DNA of 64,000 nt from Deltaproteobacteria bacterium (GCA_019307135.1 JAFDKF010000004.1:1-64000); one strand, 5' to 3'; shown: positions 9,520 to 19,992, counted from the stretch's first letter. Made by a program: numbers and translations. Notes: generated by a model not told the origin, from the letters alone.

Positions 9520-10653
9520 TCACTTTAGGCACTCCGTTATTGACCAATGATCAATGTCTACCCCACAATGCCGTGCGGCACTTTCATCCAGCATTCTCGA
9601 TAATCCGCCGCGATCTTCGGGTACGAAACCCAGGGCCCGTTCCCATACCTCCTGGTCCTCCATACAAAAATAGAGCATCACATCAGGGGCCAGCTCCCTG
9701 ATCCATGCTGCCATTTTTCGATAGAGCTCGATGCGCAGGGGCTTGAAATATCTCATTTTGCCATCCATACCCGGGATAAACTCACCGTAAATGATCCTCG
9801 ATCTTTGAAATCGTTTCCGGATGATCGGTTTTAAGGATGGCATAAAACGAAAGGAGCCAAGACTGATCCAGACAATGTTTTGGGCCGATACACTTGCAAA
9901 AAGCTCTCTCACTAACCTTCTATAATCCTTTTCCCAGCCCTCGTACAAGATCAAAGGATCAAAATGAAATGCCAGGGGATACCCCCATGCCTCACACTGG
10001 ACGGCAGCCTTCAGACGGGCCCGCATACTGGCGGTGGCGCGCTCCTCAGTGCGGATAATGGCCGGGGAATTGAGGGACCAGGCTACAATCGTCTTTTTAT
10101 TATGCTCCAGGCCCCTGAGATTTTCAACTGCCGTTGTCTTGGTTTTCAATTCCAACACGACTCTGTCCTGTTGGGCAAAGTAGGGAACCAGGGCGCTTGA
10201 AAGTTCAGTCCATGGCTCCCATATCAGGCTGTCGGTAAACTCCCCGGTGCCAATCCGATGAAATGGTGGTCTCCTGGATCGAACAAGATCGTCCAGTTCC
10301 TTAAATAGCCTCTCTTGATTCACAAAATACTGCAAGACCGGAGGGTGAAAGTAGGCCTGTAGTATGCAGTAGGCACAGTCCATGGTGCAGTAGGTTCCGA
10401 TATGAAGAATCTGGTACCCGCAACAGATATACGATTTAGTACCAGGACATTTTTTCAGGAAAGGCCCCTTATTGCGGGTAAGAAAGAGCACACGTTTTCC
10501 TGCGGCTATGGGGTCTTGCATAGCAGTTAGGGCTTCATAGACCTTCGCCGCGTCAGGCACAACCGAGACCGGAACGGCCGGGAGGGATTGTTGCACAGTA
10601 CCAACAGCAGGATGGTGCTTGACCGCTTCATCGATGTACAGCCTTGAAATCAT
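9520..10653 (-). CDS. splB: Spore photoproduct lyase-like radical SAM protein
   Basis: GTYCTMDCAYCILQAYF radical-SAM cluster motif; overall SplB-like; start set at MISRLYIDEAV. Confidence 0.85.
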   Translation of the reverse strand: MISRLYIDEAVKHHPAVGTVQQSLPAVPVSVVPDAAKVYEALTAMQDPIAAGKRVLFLTRNKGPFLKKCPGTKSYICCGYQILHIGTYCTMDCAYCILQAYFHPPVLQYFVNQERLFKELDDLVRSRRPPFHRIGTGEFTDSLIWEPWTELSSALVPYFAQQDRVVLELKTKTTAVENLRGLEHNKKTIVAWSLNSPAIIRTEERATASMRARLKAAVQCEAWGYPLAFHFDPLILYEGWEKDYRRLVRELFASVSAQNIVWISLGSFRFMPSLKPIIRKRFQRSRIIYGEFIPGMDGKMRYFKPLRIELYRKMAAWIRELAPDVMLYFCMEDQEVWERALGFVPEDRGGLSRMLDESAARHCGVDIDHWSITECLK

Positions 10654-10971
10654 GGGTATAAAGTGCCTAAAGGTCGTAGCGTGCCCCCTCCGCGGGGCAC
10701 TTGTTGTGGGGGACGGAGCCCCCACGCTACGGAAGGTAGCATGCCCTCATTAACGAGGACCGAGCAACTGCCGAGCTTCCCTGGGCTTTTCTCTGGCCCC
10801 ACGCCACGCAAATATCTTCGTTCATATCACAAGGTGGGGAATCATCCCAAAATGGTGTTTTTGGTGTAGATAGCCCCGTACCATTCGCGGTTGAGTGGTT
10901 AAGTTGTTTTCGAAATAACCATTCAACTACTCAACTACTCAACTACTCAACCATTCGACTTAGCTCACTTG

Positions 10972-11934
10972 TCAAAAAGGTTCCAAGAGCCTTTTCAGGG
11001 CGGGGTTTTTGGCCATGGCATCGAGGGTCTTGCGGCGTTCGTCAAAATCTTTCATGCCCTTGAAGGTCATGCGCAGCGTATGAGGGCCCCCTTCAAAATA
11101 AGGGGGTGCCGTCATATGCACGTGTTCGTTCAGCTTCAGGGCCTTTAGTTCTTTTGAAAACCTTTTTTCTGCTTCCGTCAGCGTTGGAAACCGGCGCTGT
11201 TTCAGATGGGCCCTAACCTTCGAACCCTTCTCGTTACGATTCAACTCAGCCCGATCCAGTATGGTTCTGATCTCCTTGGATTGTAGGATCTCTGCGGGCT
11301 TAAGGTCTTCGCGAATCGCGATCTCCCGAACCAGTGTGATGACCTCTCTTTGTTTGTTCTGGCTAAGCTTAAGCACCTTGAAAAGTTCAAAGAAAGACAA
11401 GGCATCTTCTCTGGAAAATTCACTCAAATCGACTGCTGCTTCAAAGGAGACGGTTTCATCCATCACACCTGCCTGGATGGCTCCCGGAAGCCGGGACAAA
11501 GACCCTATCTTCTTAAACACCTTCTGGTTTTTGGGAAATCCGAGCACTGAGGACAGCATCTGAAGGCGGTTTCGGCAAGGTAGGTGGGGAGAGAGCTTTT
11601 GAATCCCTTGTGCCTGTTCGACAACGTTTAATTGACGATGAGATCGGTTATCAAATATCGATAGCTTGAGGCAGTCTATCTCTGTGGAACTTCCCTTCAG
11701 GACCCGCGCCTTGATTTCATGCCACCCCAGGGCCTTGCACGCCATGATCCGACGAAAACCGCATACGATTTGATACTTCAAATCCTGCCGCTGTCTCAAA
11801 ACCGGTGGATTAATAAGACCAACAGCCTGAATAGAGTCAACCAGTGCGTACGGGTCGGTACGGAGACTCAAGCGGCACGTGTCATCTTTTGTGTCGATTT
11901 CGGAAATGGAGATGACCTTGTCTGTATATTTCAT
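10972..11934 (-). CDS. ParB/Spo0J-like nuclease-domain protein
   Basis: SISEIDTKDDTCRLS...LVDSIQAVGLINPPVLRQ...YQIVCGFRRIMACKALGW. Confidence 0.85.
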   Translation of the reverse strand: MKYTDKVISISEIDTKDDTCRLSLRTDPYALVDSIQAVGLINPPVLRQRQDLKYQIVCGFRRIMACKALGWHEIKARVLKGSSTEIDCLKLSIFDNRSHRQLNVVEQAQGIQKLSPHLPCRNRLQMLSSVLGFPKNQKVFKKIGSLSRLPGAIQAGVMDETVSFEAAVDLSEFSREDALSFFELFKVLKLSQNKQREVITLVREIAIREDLKPAEILQSKEIRTILDRAELNRNEKGSKVRAHLKQRRFPTLTEAEKRFSKELKALKLNEHVHMTAPPYFEGGPHTLRMTFKGMKDFDERRKTLDAMAKNPALKRLLEPF

Positions 11935-12253
11935 TTTGATAAGAATCGTCGAGATCTAGTAAATTCCGGTACGTAGCCGGTAATATGACAAAATGGAATT
12001 AATTTCGAAATACGAAATCCGAAGCACGAAACAAATACAAATGACCAAAGCACAAAATCATAAACAAAAGGAGCTTATGAAAATTTTCGGGGCAATACTG
12101 CAGAAAACGGCATGAGGTTTTGGTGATTGGAATTTTGAATTTCGAATTTGTTTCGGATTTCGATATTCGGATTTCGAATTTATCCCAAATCATGCGTCAA
12201 CAGTAATTGGCCGAAAAAGAATATTCACATATTCCAATCATGCCGCGCGTCAG

Positions 12254-13138
12254 CTACGTTCCCGTCAATCTGCGCAGGGCCTCCTCATATTTTCTGCGGG
12301 TGTTTTCAACAACCTCCGGCGGGAGTTTGGGTGCAGGCGGCCTTTGGTTCCAGTCAAGTGAAAGAAGGTAATCTCGCACGTATTGCTTATCAAAGCTCTT
12401 CTGAGGTCCGCCTGGGCGATAGGTGTCTTTGGGCCAAAAGCGGGATGAATCAGGGGTAAGGATCTCATCGATCAAGGCCAGTCCCCCGTTGATCAGACCA
12501 AACTCAAACTTGGTGTCTGCTATTATAATGCCGCGGGATTCAGCAAACTCCACCGCCCTTTCGTAGATGGCCATGCTAACATCCCTGAGCCGGGCAGACA
12601 GATCCTTGCCCACCATATTTTCGACTTGTTCAAAGGAAATATTTTCATCATGTGCTCCGATATCCGCCTTGGTCGAGGGAGTAAACAAAGGCTCCGGGAG
12701 CCGGTCGGATTCTTGCAAACCTTGGGGAAGTCTCATCCCGCAGATTCTTCCAGATTCCAGATACGACTTCCAGCCAGAACCAGAAAGATATCCTCGAACG
12801 ATGCATTCTGCTGAAAGGGGCTCTGCCTTGCGAACCAGCATGCTCCGATCCCTTATGATATCAATGTATGGATGACATGCCTCCGGAAACCGCTTCACAT
12901 CAGCAGTGATAAAATGATTCGGAATGAGACCTTCCATCATTTCAAACCAGAACCTTGACATCTGGGTCAGGATGCGACCTTTTCCCGGGATGGGACTCGG
13001 CATCACCACATCAAAGGCGGAGATGCGGTCTGTGGCAACCATTAACAGGGCATCCCCCAGATCATATATGTCCCTCACCTTGCCCTGTCTCAGCAAATTC
13101 AAGTCAGGAAAGACTGTATCATATAAAGTAATTTCCAA
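12254..13138 (-). CDS. purC: Phosphoribosylaminoimidazole-succinocarboxamide synthase
   Basis: [59 protein letters not shown]. Confidence 0.97.
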   Translation of the reverse strand: MEITLYDTVFPDLNLLRQGKVRDIYDLGDALLMVATDRISAFDVVMPSPIPGKGRILTQMSRFWFEMMEGLIPNHFITADVKRFPEACHPYIDIIRDRSMLVRKAEPLSAECIVRGYLSGSGWKSYLESGRICGMRLPQGLQESDRLPEPLFTPSTKADIGAHDENISFEQVENMVGKDLSARLRDVSMAIYERAVEFAESRGIIIADTKFEFGLINGGLALIDEILTPDSSRFWPKDTYRPGGPQKSFDKQYVRDYLLSLDWNQRPPAPKLPPEVVENTRRKYEEALRRLTGT

Positions 13139-13323
13139 GGTCTACTCCTCTCTCCACAAAGCCTACCGATCTTGCCCGTGCGCATCTTAGGATTAGCCAG
13201 CATTGAAGCTACCCGGTGTACCTGGCGATGGCAGGCGGGAAGCGCCTAAAGTTCAAGGTCCGAATTCCTCAATTCCCCAATCCCTGAATTCCTCAATTCC
13301 TCAATTCCGCACTCCGCATTTGT

Positions 13324-14427
13324 CTACTCCGGCAACTCCTCCCAGCGATCCCCCAGTTTCTTCATCACCTGTGGGAGGGTTGTGTACTCCATCGCATCCA
13401 TCGGCAGGCGATGCGGCTCAAACGGCCCGTGGCGGCGCATTTGATCGGCTAAGACGTTGCATGACCGGCGAGCCTCGTTGAAGCCAGGGTCATCAAACAT
13501 ATCGCGGGGGCCGATCAGGCGGCCGCCGGCCAGTTGGAAGCCCGCGGCAATCACGCGTGGGGGGCCGTCGAAGCGGCTGGGTGTGGCATGACGCACCGGT
13601 ACGGGCATTAAGGGGCCGTAATGGGACCCGCGCATCCAGCCTTCAACAATGTGGGGCATGGTGAAAGGCTCCAAAGCCTCCCCCACAGCCGGGAAAATCC
13701 CCTGGCAGCGCACCGCACACACGGGGTCATCCTTGCCCACATATTTGCCGGCGATTAGTGCAAGTCGCTGGGTTGACGAGACAGAAGCGATCTCGCCGTC
13801 CTTTGCATACACCGCCTTGACCACATACCGCCCCGCGGCACCAATGAAGACCAGCAGGTCATAGAGCTCTTCAGGGGCGTCAAAGAAGATACGCTTATGT
13901 CCTTTGACGTCGTGGACCTCAAAACGGAAGCCGGCGTGCATGCTCGGGGCAATGATGAGCCCGGCGGTGTTGAACGGATCCGCAAACATCTTATATAGGG
14001 GCAGGTTCCAAGCCCCGGCTGAGGTCTTGTCGGCCATAAAGACAATGATCGGCTCGGCCTCCCGCTCCGCGAACTCCATCTCGGCTACGCCGGGACCCAT
14101 ACCCTTGACGTTGCCGCTAAAAGCATCGGCCAGGAGGTCCTGCCCCACGCCGTACAACTTGAGCCGCCTGGCTACCTCGGTACATGCCACAAAGACTTCC
14201 CATGCAAGCTGATGGATCTCCTCATTATCCTCCCCCTTGCGGTGAGTCATAATGAGCTGCAGGTCGTCGCCGCAGGCGGTGACATGGAAATCCACAATCA
14301 TTCCCTGCGATTGCGCGTTTCCCAGACGACCCTTTGCCTCATCGAGCAAGTCGCTGTGCATGGCGGAGTGCCCCACAAAGCCCCCCACATCGGCCTTGAT
14401 GACACTGAGTGTGATCTTGTCTTCCAT
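13324..14427 (-). CDS. fbp: Bifunctional fructose-1,6-bisphosphate aldolase/phosphatase (class V FBPase)
   Basis: ITLSVIKADVGGFVGHSAMHSDLLDEAKGRL, GMGPGVAEMEF, DKTSAGAWNLPLYKMFADPFNTAGL. Confidence 0.95.
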   Translation of the reverse strand: MEDKITLSVIKADVGGFVGHSAMHSDLLDEAKGRLGNAQSQGMIVDFHVTACGDDLQLIMTHRKGEDNEEIHQLAWEVFVACTEVARRLKLYGVGQDLLADAFSGNVKGMGPGVAEMEFAEREAEPIIVFMADKTSAGAWNLPLYKMFADPFNTAGLIIAPSMHAGFRFEVHDVKGHKRIFFDAPEELYDLLVFIGAAGRYVVKAVYAKDGEIASVSSTQRLALIAGKYVGKDDPVCAVRCQGIFPAVGEALEPFTMPHIVEGWMRGSHYGPLMPVPVRHATPSRFDGPPRVIAAGFQLAGGRLIGPRDMFDDPGFNEARRSCNVLADQMRRHGPFEPHRLPMDAMEYTTLPQVMKKLGDRWEELPE

Positions 14428-14732
14428 ATTACCCTCCTTTGGTCAATTGATTGATATAAACCACTACGTCTGGTACCGGTATCACAAAAAGATCGTAGGC
14501 GTTCACAGGTTCACGGGTTCAGAGGTTCAGAGGTTCAGGGTTCAGGGTTTACTAAGGTGGTGCATTGAAGTCAGAAGTCTGATCTCTGACCTCTGACCTC
14601 TGACCTCTGGAGCTAACTCCCAAGGTCAACGAAAGAAAGGTACCCCTGAACCCTGCCCGCCATTGCCAGAGATGCCAGCACTGCAGTTCGGATGCGAGCC
14701 AGGCGTTGGCAGGCGGGGGTGAACCTCTGAAC

Positions 14733-14919
14733 GCGGGGTGCCATGGACAAACTTGTTTGTCCGTGCCCCTTTTCCGTTCAGTGACGGGAACTGACGGCAA
14801 CGGGGAAATTTGAAGAATACACATCACTGGAATCATTGAAGTACTGGACAGTCGTAATCCTTTGATATTCATGTCGACGCCTTCTACACGGACAAACAAG
14901 TTTGTCCATGGCACCCCGC
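14733..14919. mobile_element. MITE-like element with 33-bp perfect terminal inverted repeats
   Basis: GCGGGGTGCCATGGACAAACTTGTTTGTCCGTG (14733-14765) and its exact reverse complement at 14887-14919. Confidence 0.75.
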
Positions 14920-15060
14920 AATTGAGTGAATCTGTCATTCCCGCCTGCCGACGCCTGAGGCAGCATTCAGCTTATGTGCCAGCACCCGCCTGCCAGCGCC
15001 ACGGTCGCCGAACAACTGCAATGCCAGCACACACGGCAATGGCGGGCAGGTCGACCACAG

Positions 15061-15235
15061 GGAAAAATCTTTTTTCTGGTTCCGATGCTCTGCGTCGGAA
15101 CACTTTCCGATGGACGCTCTGCGTCCGTTCTCAAAGGCCTCCGGCTCGTAGAGCCTACGCCTCGGAGAGCGCAAAGCGCCCGCCGCAAAGTGCATTCCCA
15201 CGCAGAGCGTGGGAACGAGGCACTGATCACTGACC
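15061..15235. repeat. Dispersed repeat of the CCCACGCAGAGCGTGGGAACGAGG type
   Basis: ctgcgtcggaacactttccgatggacgctctgcgtccg ... attcccacgcagagcgtgggaacgagg; overlapping ORFs on both strands look spurious. Confidence 0.75.
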
Positions 15236-15316
15236 ACTGATCACTGCTTTCATATTCTTTCTCATTACGCCTGACGGCTTGAGAACATTACCGCATTTGA
15301 TTCGTCCGGCATCATT

Positions 15317-16639
15317 TCAATTCTTAAGAGAGGGCTGGCCGGTAGTTTCCACGACACTCATCCACATATCCCCGGACGTATCCACCTGTTTTCGCTTTCC
15401 TACCGATGCCTCCATGGGGATGTGGACAATCTGATTGTTGCACAGCCCCACCAGCATTTTTGTCTTGCCGGCCATGCCGGCATGAACCGCACCGCGGGCC
15501 AGAAAGCCACACAGGAGATGATCGCTGGCATTGGCAGAAGCACTCCGGATCGTATAACTGGGGTCAATATATTTGAGGTCAACCCCCATCCCCTGGTCGT
15601 TGAAATAAGCTTTAATAGTGTCTTTCAGAAAGACGCCAATGTCATGAAGCCGTATGTTTCCGGAGGCATCGCGTTCCTCCTCCCTGTTGGCAAAAAACTT
15701 CTGGCCTGTCCCTTCTGCCACGACAATCACGGCATGCTTTCTGAGGATCAAGCGTTCTTTGAGGGCTTTTAGAAGACCGTTTGGTCCCTCTAACTCAAAG
15801 TCTGATTCCGGGATAAGGACAAAGTTTACATCTGGCATGGCCAGGGTGGCTGCGGTTGCGATAAATCCTGAATAACGGCCCATGACTTTCACAAGCCCTA
15901 TCCCGTTCGGAGCACTGATAGATTCATTATGGGCGCCGCCTATGACATCAACCGCAATGCTCACAGCCGTATCAAAGCCAAAGGAACGATCGACCAGATA
16001 GATATCATTGTCGATCGTCTTGGGTATGCCTATAACACCGATCTTCAATCCCCTCTTGTTGATTTCCTCTGAAATCTTGGCAGAGGCAACCATGGTGCCA
16101 TCTCCGCCAATGGTAAAAAGTAGGCCCACATTCATCCTCTCCAGCGCATCCACGATGCTTTCAATATCCTGATGTCCCCTCGAAGAGCCAAGAATGGTCC
16201 CTCCCCTCTCGTGGAGATGGGCCACAGATTCGGGTGTAAGCTCCATGACCTCATGACCATATGAGGAAATAAAGCCCTGAAGTCCATATCGGATACCGTA
16301 AATATTGCGCAGGCCATAGTTATAATAGAGCGCCAGCACGATCGCACGAATCACATCGTTTACTCCAGGGCAGAGCCCGCCGCAACTTACCACTGCACAC
16401 CGCAGCTTGCTGGGATCAAAAAAAATCTTCTTACGGGGTCCTCCCTGTTCAAAGGATAGAGGCTTTTTGCCACGCTTTATAGTCTTTACGACATGATCCT
16501 CAAGGATGTTCACCAGAATCCGGTCTTTATCCGACACAAAACATCCTGATCCAGTGTCCTCTGATCGGGCACGAAGTGGAGAGGGAATCTTGGCAGGGCC
16601 AAGGGTCATAATTGAGGTGTCAAAATCTTCTTTGTTCAT
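15317..16639 (-). CDS. pfk: 6-phosphofructokinase family protein (TP0108-like group)
   Basis: GGLCPGVNDVIRAIV, GGDGTMVASAKISEEI, GIPKTIDNDI, MGRYSGFIA. Confidence 0.92.
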   Translation of the reverse strand: MNKEDFDTSIMTLGPAKIPSPLRARSEDTGSGCFVSDKDRILVNILEDHVVKTIKRGKKPLSFEQGGPRKKIFFDPSKLRCAVVSCGGLCPGVNDVIRAIVLALYYNYGLRNIYGIRYGLQGFISSYGHEVMELTPESVAHLHERGGTILGSSRGHQDIESIVDALERMNVGLLFTIGGDGTMVASAKISEEINKRGLKIGVIGIPKTIDNDIYLVDRSFGFDTAVSIAVDVIGGAHNESISAPNGIGLVKVMGRYSGFIATAATLAMPDVNFVLIPESDFELEGPNGLLKALKERLILRKHAVIVVAEGTGQKFFANREEERDASGNIRLHDIGVFLKDTIKAYFNDQGMGVDLKYIDPSYTIRSASANASDHLLCGFLARGAVHAGMAGKTKMLVGLCNNQIVHIPMEASVGKRKQVDTSGDMWMSVVETTGQPSLKN

Positions 16640-16771
16640 CCTGTGCGACCTCCGGTATTTGTCATTCCCAATCCTTTCTTTCCCAATTGGGCTCTGAATT
16701 CTATATGCACTAACCCTTTAAGATCAAGAATTATTTATCATTGAACATTTATCATTTATCATCTATTATTC

Positions 16772-16948
16772 GTAACCGTTCATGGGTTCAGAGGTTCAGG
16801 GTTCACCGAAAATCTGAACCGTTGATTCGTGTCACGGGTTCAGAGGTTCAGGGTTCACGGGTTCAACGCTTCAATGGTTCACGGGTTCAGGGTTGACCGA
16901 ACAAAGGAAAGGCAACCCTGAACGGTGAACTATGAACCATGAACCTGT
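16772..16948. repeat. GTTCA-word intergenic repeat ending in TGAACCTGTGAACGC
   Basis: gttcatgggttcagaggttcagggttca ... ctgaacggtgaactatgaaccatgaacctgtgaacgc. Confidence 0.85.
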
Positions 16949-16994
16949 GAACGCATACTATTATTCATTGTTAATAAATGATAAATGACCTGCC

Positions 16995-17753
16995 ATGAAC
17001 ATCCTCCTTACCAATGACGACGGTATCCATGCCGAGGGCCTTTGGGCGTTGGAAAATGCCTTGTCCGGTGAACACCGGACCACGGTTGTTGCCCCTGACA
17101 TGGAGCGAAGTGCCGTGGGGCATAGTATTACCCTGTTACATCCGTTAAGGGTCAACACGATTCAGACAAACGGAGGCCAAGGCTACGCAGTCAGCGGAAC
17201 CCCGGCCGACTGTGTCAAACTTGGAGTTCTTGAGATCCTGGAAGCCCCGCCTGACATGGTAGTCTCAGGAATCAATCCAGGGCCTAATGTCGGAATCAAT
17301 CTTAATTATTCCGGAACCGTATCAGCAGCCAAGGAAGCAGCCCTCATGGGAATCCCTGCCATAGCAGTTTCACAAAATCCCAATCCGGATAATGAATACA
17401 ACGTTGCAGCAAATTTTGTTAGCACCTTGATTGCCAGGATCATAAGAAACGGTCTTCCCCCGGGTACCTTCCTGAACGTGAATGTGCCGGCCTGCTCTCC
17501 AGATCAGATTAGGGGGGTTCGTATAACCCGACAAGGGATATCCCGCCTCAAGGAAATCTTTTACAGGAGAACCGATCCGAGAAAGCAAACCTATTACTGG
17601 CAGGGGGCCGAAACCCAGTTTTTCGATCACGATCCGGATACAGACGGTGCGGTCCTTTGCACAAACTACATTTCCGTCACCCCCGTCCAATGCGATATGA
17701 CAGACTATCAAGCCATGGAACACCTCAAAACCTGGGATATTGGCCTGAAGTGA
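16995..17753 (+). CDS. surE: 5'/3'-nucleotidase SurE
   Basis: MNILLTNDDGIHAEGL, APDMERSAVGHSIT, VSGTPADCVKLG, SGINPGPNVGINLNYSGTVSAAKEA. Confidence 0.97.
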   Translation: MNILLTNDDGIHAEGLWALENALSGEHRTTVVAPDMERSAVGHSITLLHPLRVNTIQTNGGQGYAVSGTPADCVKLGVLEILEAPPDMVVSGINPGPNVGINLNYSGTVSAAKEAALMGIPAIAVSQNPNPDNEYNVAANFVSTLIARIIRNGLPPGTFLNVNVPACSPDQIRGVRITRQGISRLKEIFYRRTDPRKQTYYWQGAETQFFDHDPDTDGAVLCTNYISVTPVQCDMTDYQAMEHLKTWDIGLK

Positions 17754-17794
17754 TTCAGGGACTTACAAGTCTCAGGATTTAGAATTCCGGGAAA

Positions 17795-18598
17795 CTACTT
17801 GTGAAGTTCAGAAAGGAAGCCCTGCATCCTCTGAAGAAGGGATTTCTTGATGTGAACCTTCAGGTAAAGGTCCCCAGGTTTTCCGCCCCCTTTTCCATCC
17901 TCGCCCATTCCCACAAGACGGATTCGTTGGCCTTCTCTGACTCGCGGCGGAATCTTGAGAACCAACTTCTTGGACTTTCTTCGGAAGAAGTAGGCAAATG
18001 GACCACCCTGCTGTGCTTGCTGGGGGCTCAGTTTAATGACATCGAGGATGTCTGAACCGTTTTCAGGCAACTCGATGCCGCCGATTTTTTCCAGAAAAAA
18101 GCGAGACAGCTTTCCCAGATGCCCTTGCAGCGGAAACTGCCATTGATCCTGTTCACGTTCTCCTGGATATCCAGCAAAAACAAACCCTTTGGCAAAAAAA
18201 CCAGGCTTTTTGAATTCAAAGGCCCGGTATGCGTCCCCATAGAATTCCCGGAAAATATCTTCGTAACCCCTGAAGCCAAATACCTTGGCCATTTTCTCGA
18301 GAATGTCGTTAATGTCTGAATCACGGAAAATATCCTCCTCAGAATAACTCCTTCTGAATTGGCTATAGGCCGAAGATCCAAACTGGTGTCTTAAGGCCTC
18401 GTATTGCCGTCTTTTGGCCGGATTTGAAAGAACAGCATAAGCTTCGTTAACGGCTTTCATTGTTTCGGAAGCTTCGGGATTTGCCTTGTTTCGATCAGGA
18501 TGATATTTGAATGCAAGTCTCCGATAAGCCTGTTTGATCTGCTCCGCGCTGGCATGCGGTTCTACACCTAGAATTCGGCAATAATCTTCTTGATGCAT
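17795..18598 (-). CDS. DnaJ-domain protein with C-terminal DnaJ substrate-binding-like region
   Basis: YCRILGVEPHASAEQIKQAYRRLAFKYHPDRNKANPEA; VREGQRIRLVGMGEDGKGGGKPGDLYLKVHI. Confidence 0.92.
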   Translation of the reverse strand: MHQEDYCRILGVEPHASAEQIKQAYRRLAFKYHPDRNKANPEASETMKAVNEAYAVLSNPAKRRQYEALRHQFGSSAYSQFRRSYSEEDIFRDSDINDILEKMAKVFGFRGYEDIFREFYGDAYRAFEFKKPGFFAKGFVFAGYPGEREQDQWQFPLQGHLGKLSRFFLEKIGGIELPENGSDILDVIKLSPQQAQQGGPFAYFFRRKSKKLVLKIPPRVREGQRIRLVGMGEDGKGGGKPGDLYLKVHIKKSLLQRMQGFLSELHK

Positions 18599-18599
18599 T

Positions 18600-18788
18600 T
18601 TATTTTCTATCCTTTAACACAGGGTTGCTAGTGATCTTAGGAAAGACCCATGGGTCCTCAGGGTCCAATGTACCTTCTATGATCTCCCCTATGGCGGCAG
18701 CGCAGTCAGTTTGCTGCTCTTTGCCACCAGAGCAGGTAATCGAGACAGTCCTCGCCTCGACGTCGATGCTGTCTATTGTGCAACCCAT
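18600..18788 (-). CDS. Small hypothetical protein downstream of which dnaJ-like gene is encoded
   Basis: MGCTIDSIDVEARTVSITCSGGKEQQTDCAAAIGEIIEG; coding-like, same strand and adjacent to the DnaJ gene. Confidence 0.45.
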   Translation of the reverse strand: MGCTIDSIDVEARTVSITCSGGKEQQTDCAAAIGEIIEGTLDPEDPWVFPKITSNPVLKDRK

Positions 18789-19241
18789 TTTCTTCCTTTC
18801 TTCTGTTTGTAAGTCTTTGTGTCCCATACGTTTTCCGGAAACAAGTGGTTTCCGTTAAGCCGCATGTTCAGGCAGATAAACCCGGTAATCACCCCTCAGG
18901 AGCCCAGCCACGTAATTGCAGCCAAAGGTGCGATGGGCAAGAACGGCTGTTTTGGGGAATCGCAGATAAGCCGACGGAGCGAAAGACGAGGTGTTAGCGC
19001 GAGGTAAACTCGTTCAAGTACTTGTTATTGTTGACTTGTGCTGATGTCGCTGTGTATGTTTCAAGTGTTGGCTCGCGTGCCTGTGCAATTTATATGCCAT
19101 TTTACAGGGCCGATATAATACTGTCAAGTGAAATGTTGAGCTCCTGATGCAACGACTGTATGTGTTGTTGGCGTTTTCAATGAATGGAGACTATAAGATC
19201 CCCCTTGAACTTGAGCCGGAAAGGGAAAGGGCCTGGACCGC

Positions 19242-19403
19242 AAGCTGGCGGCATTAGAAAAGAAATACGATGAGCAGTTCACAATTGTCTTTGACGCGAT
19301 TCGTGAACTCATGACACCACCTGAAAAGCCAAGGAAAGGCATTGGTTTCGTCGTCAAGGAGCGCCGTGCGGCCTACGGCAAGCGTACAAAGGGCGGTAGA
19401 TGA
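19242..19403 (+). pseudogene. C-terminal remnant of an ORF6N/KilA-N-type phage regulator
   Basis: In-frame KLAALEKKYDEQFTIVFDAIRELMTPPEKPRKGIGFVVKERRAAYGKRTKGGR*; upstream part absent. Confidence 0.5.
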
Positions 19404-19585
19404 TCGCTGTTCCCTGCACGTAATCAAGCCCCTTTACAACTTCCACAGCAATTGGTACGTATCTTACAAGCGATGCAGTGTATATGTTTTAGGCGCAATG
19501 TCTTGCGGCATTACGGATAAGACATTGGTAAGACCTATCCAAGGGAAGGACAGAGGGTGGTCATGTCGTCAGTGACAAGGGGGGG

Positions 19586-19705
19586 GGCAAAAAGGTTGTA
19601 GAAAAAGGTGCTTACGCGGTGCGGGTAGATGATGAGGCGTAGCGGCATGCAGAAAATATCGTGCAAGACATTTTGAACAAATATGCAAACAGGAGAGGAA
19701 GCTGA
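19586..19705 (+). pseudogene. C-terminal gene remnant with internal stop, overlapping the DUF5131 start (TGATG)
   Basis: [38 protein letters not shown] ; stop overlaps ATG at 19705. Confidence 0.45.
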
Positions 19706-19992
19706 TGGCTGCAAACTCTGCTATTGAATGGACAGAAGCCACCTGGAACCCCGTCACGGGATGTACAAAGATCAGTCTTGGTTGCCAGAACTGTTATGCT
19801 GAAAGGATGGCGCACCGTCCCAAAGCAAGGCCCATGTCCCCCTTATGGGCGAAAGGTGTCCGCGACCAGTGCCTTACTGCGGGGGTGCCTTTCTTCTTCA
19901 AGCAGTGGGAAGGATCAAACAATAAAAAAGCAGGCCGGGTATTAGATGGTCGAACGTGGGACGAGATGCCTGTGCTTGCAGAGACAGGGTGA
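19705..19992 (+). pseudogene. DUF5131 (phage Gp37/Gp68-like) gene with large internal in-frame deletion
   Basis: N-term [37 protein letters not shown] joined directly to C-term [51 protein letters not shown]; only 95 aa. Confidence 0.7.

Noticed and set aside
14862-15240. Overlapping ORFs on both strands (e.g. 14862-15233 +, 14935-15237 -) with peptides such as FPRRAWERGTD
   Set aside because: These translate a dispersed GC-rich repeat (CCCACGCAGAGCGTGGGAAC); no ribosome-binding site or domain.
18890-19020. Group II intron or 6S-type RNA reading of the GTGCGATGGGC... stretch
   Set aside because: A GUGYG-like start alone is insufficient; no domain V or reverse transcriptase seen, so only reported as an unexplained region.
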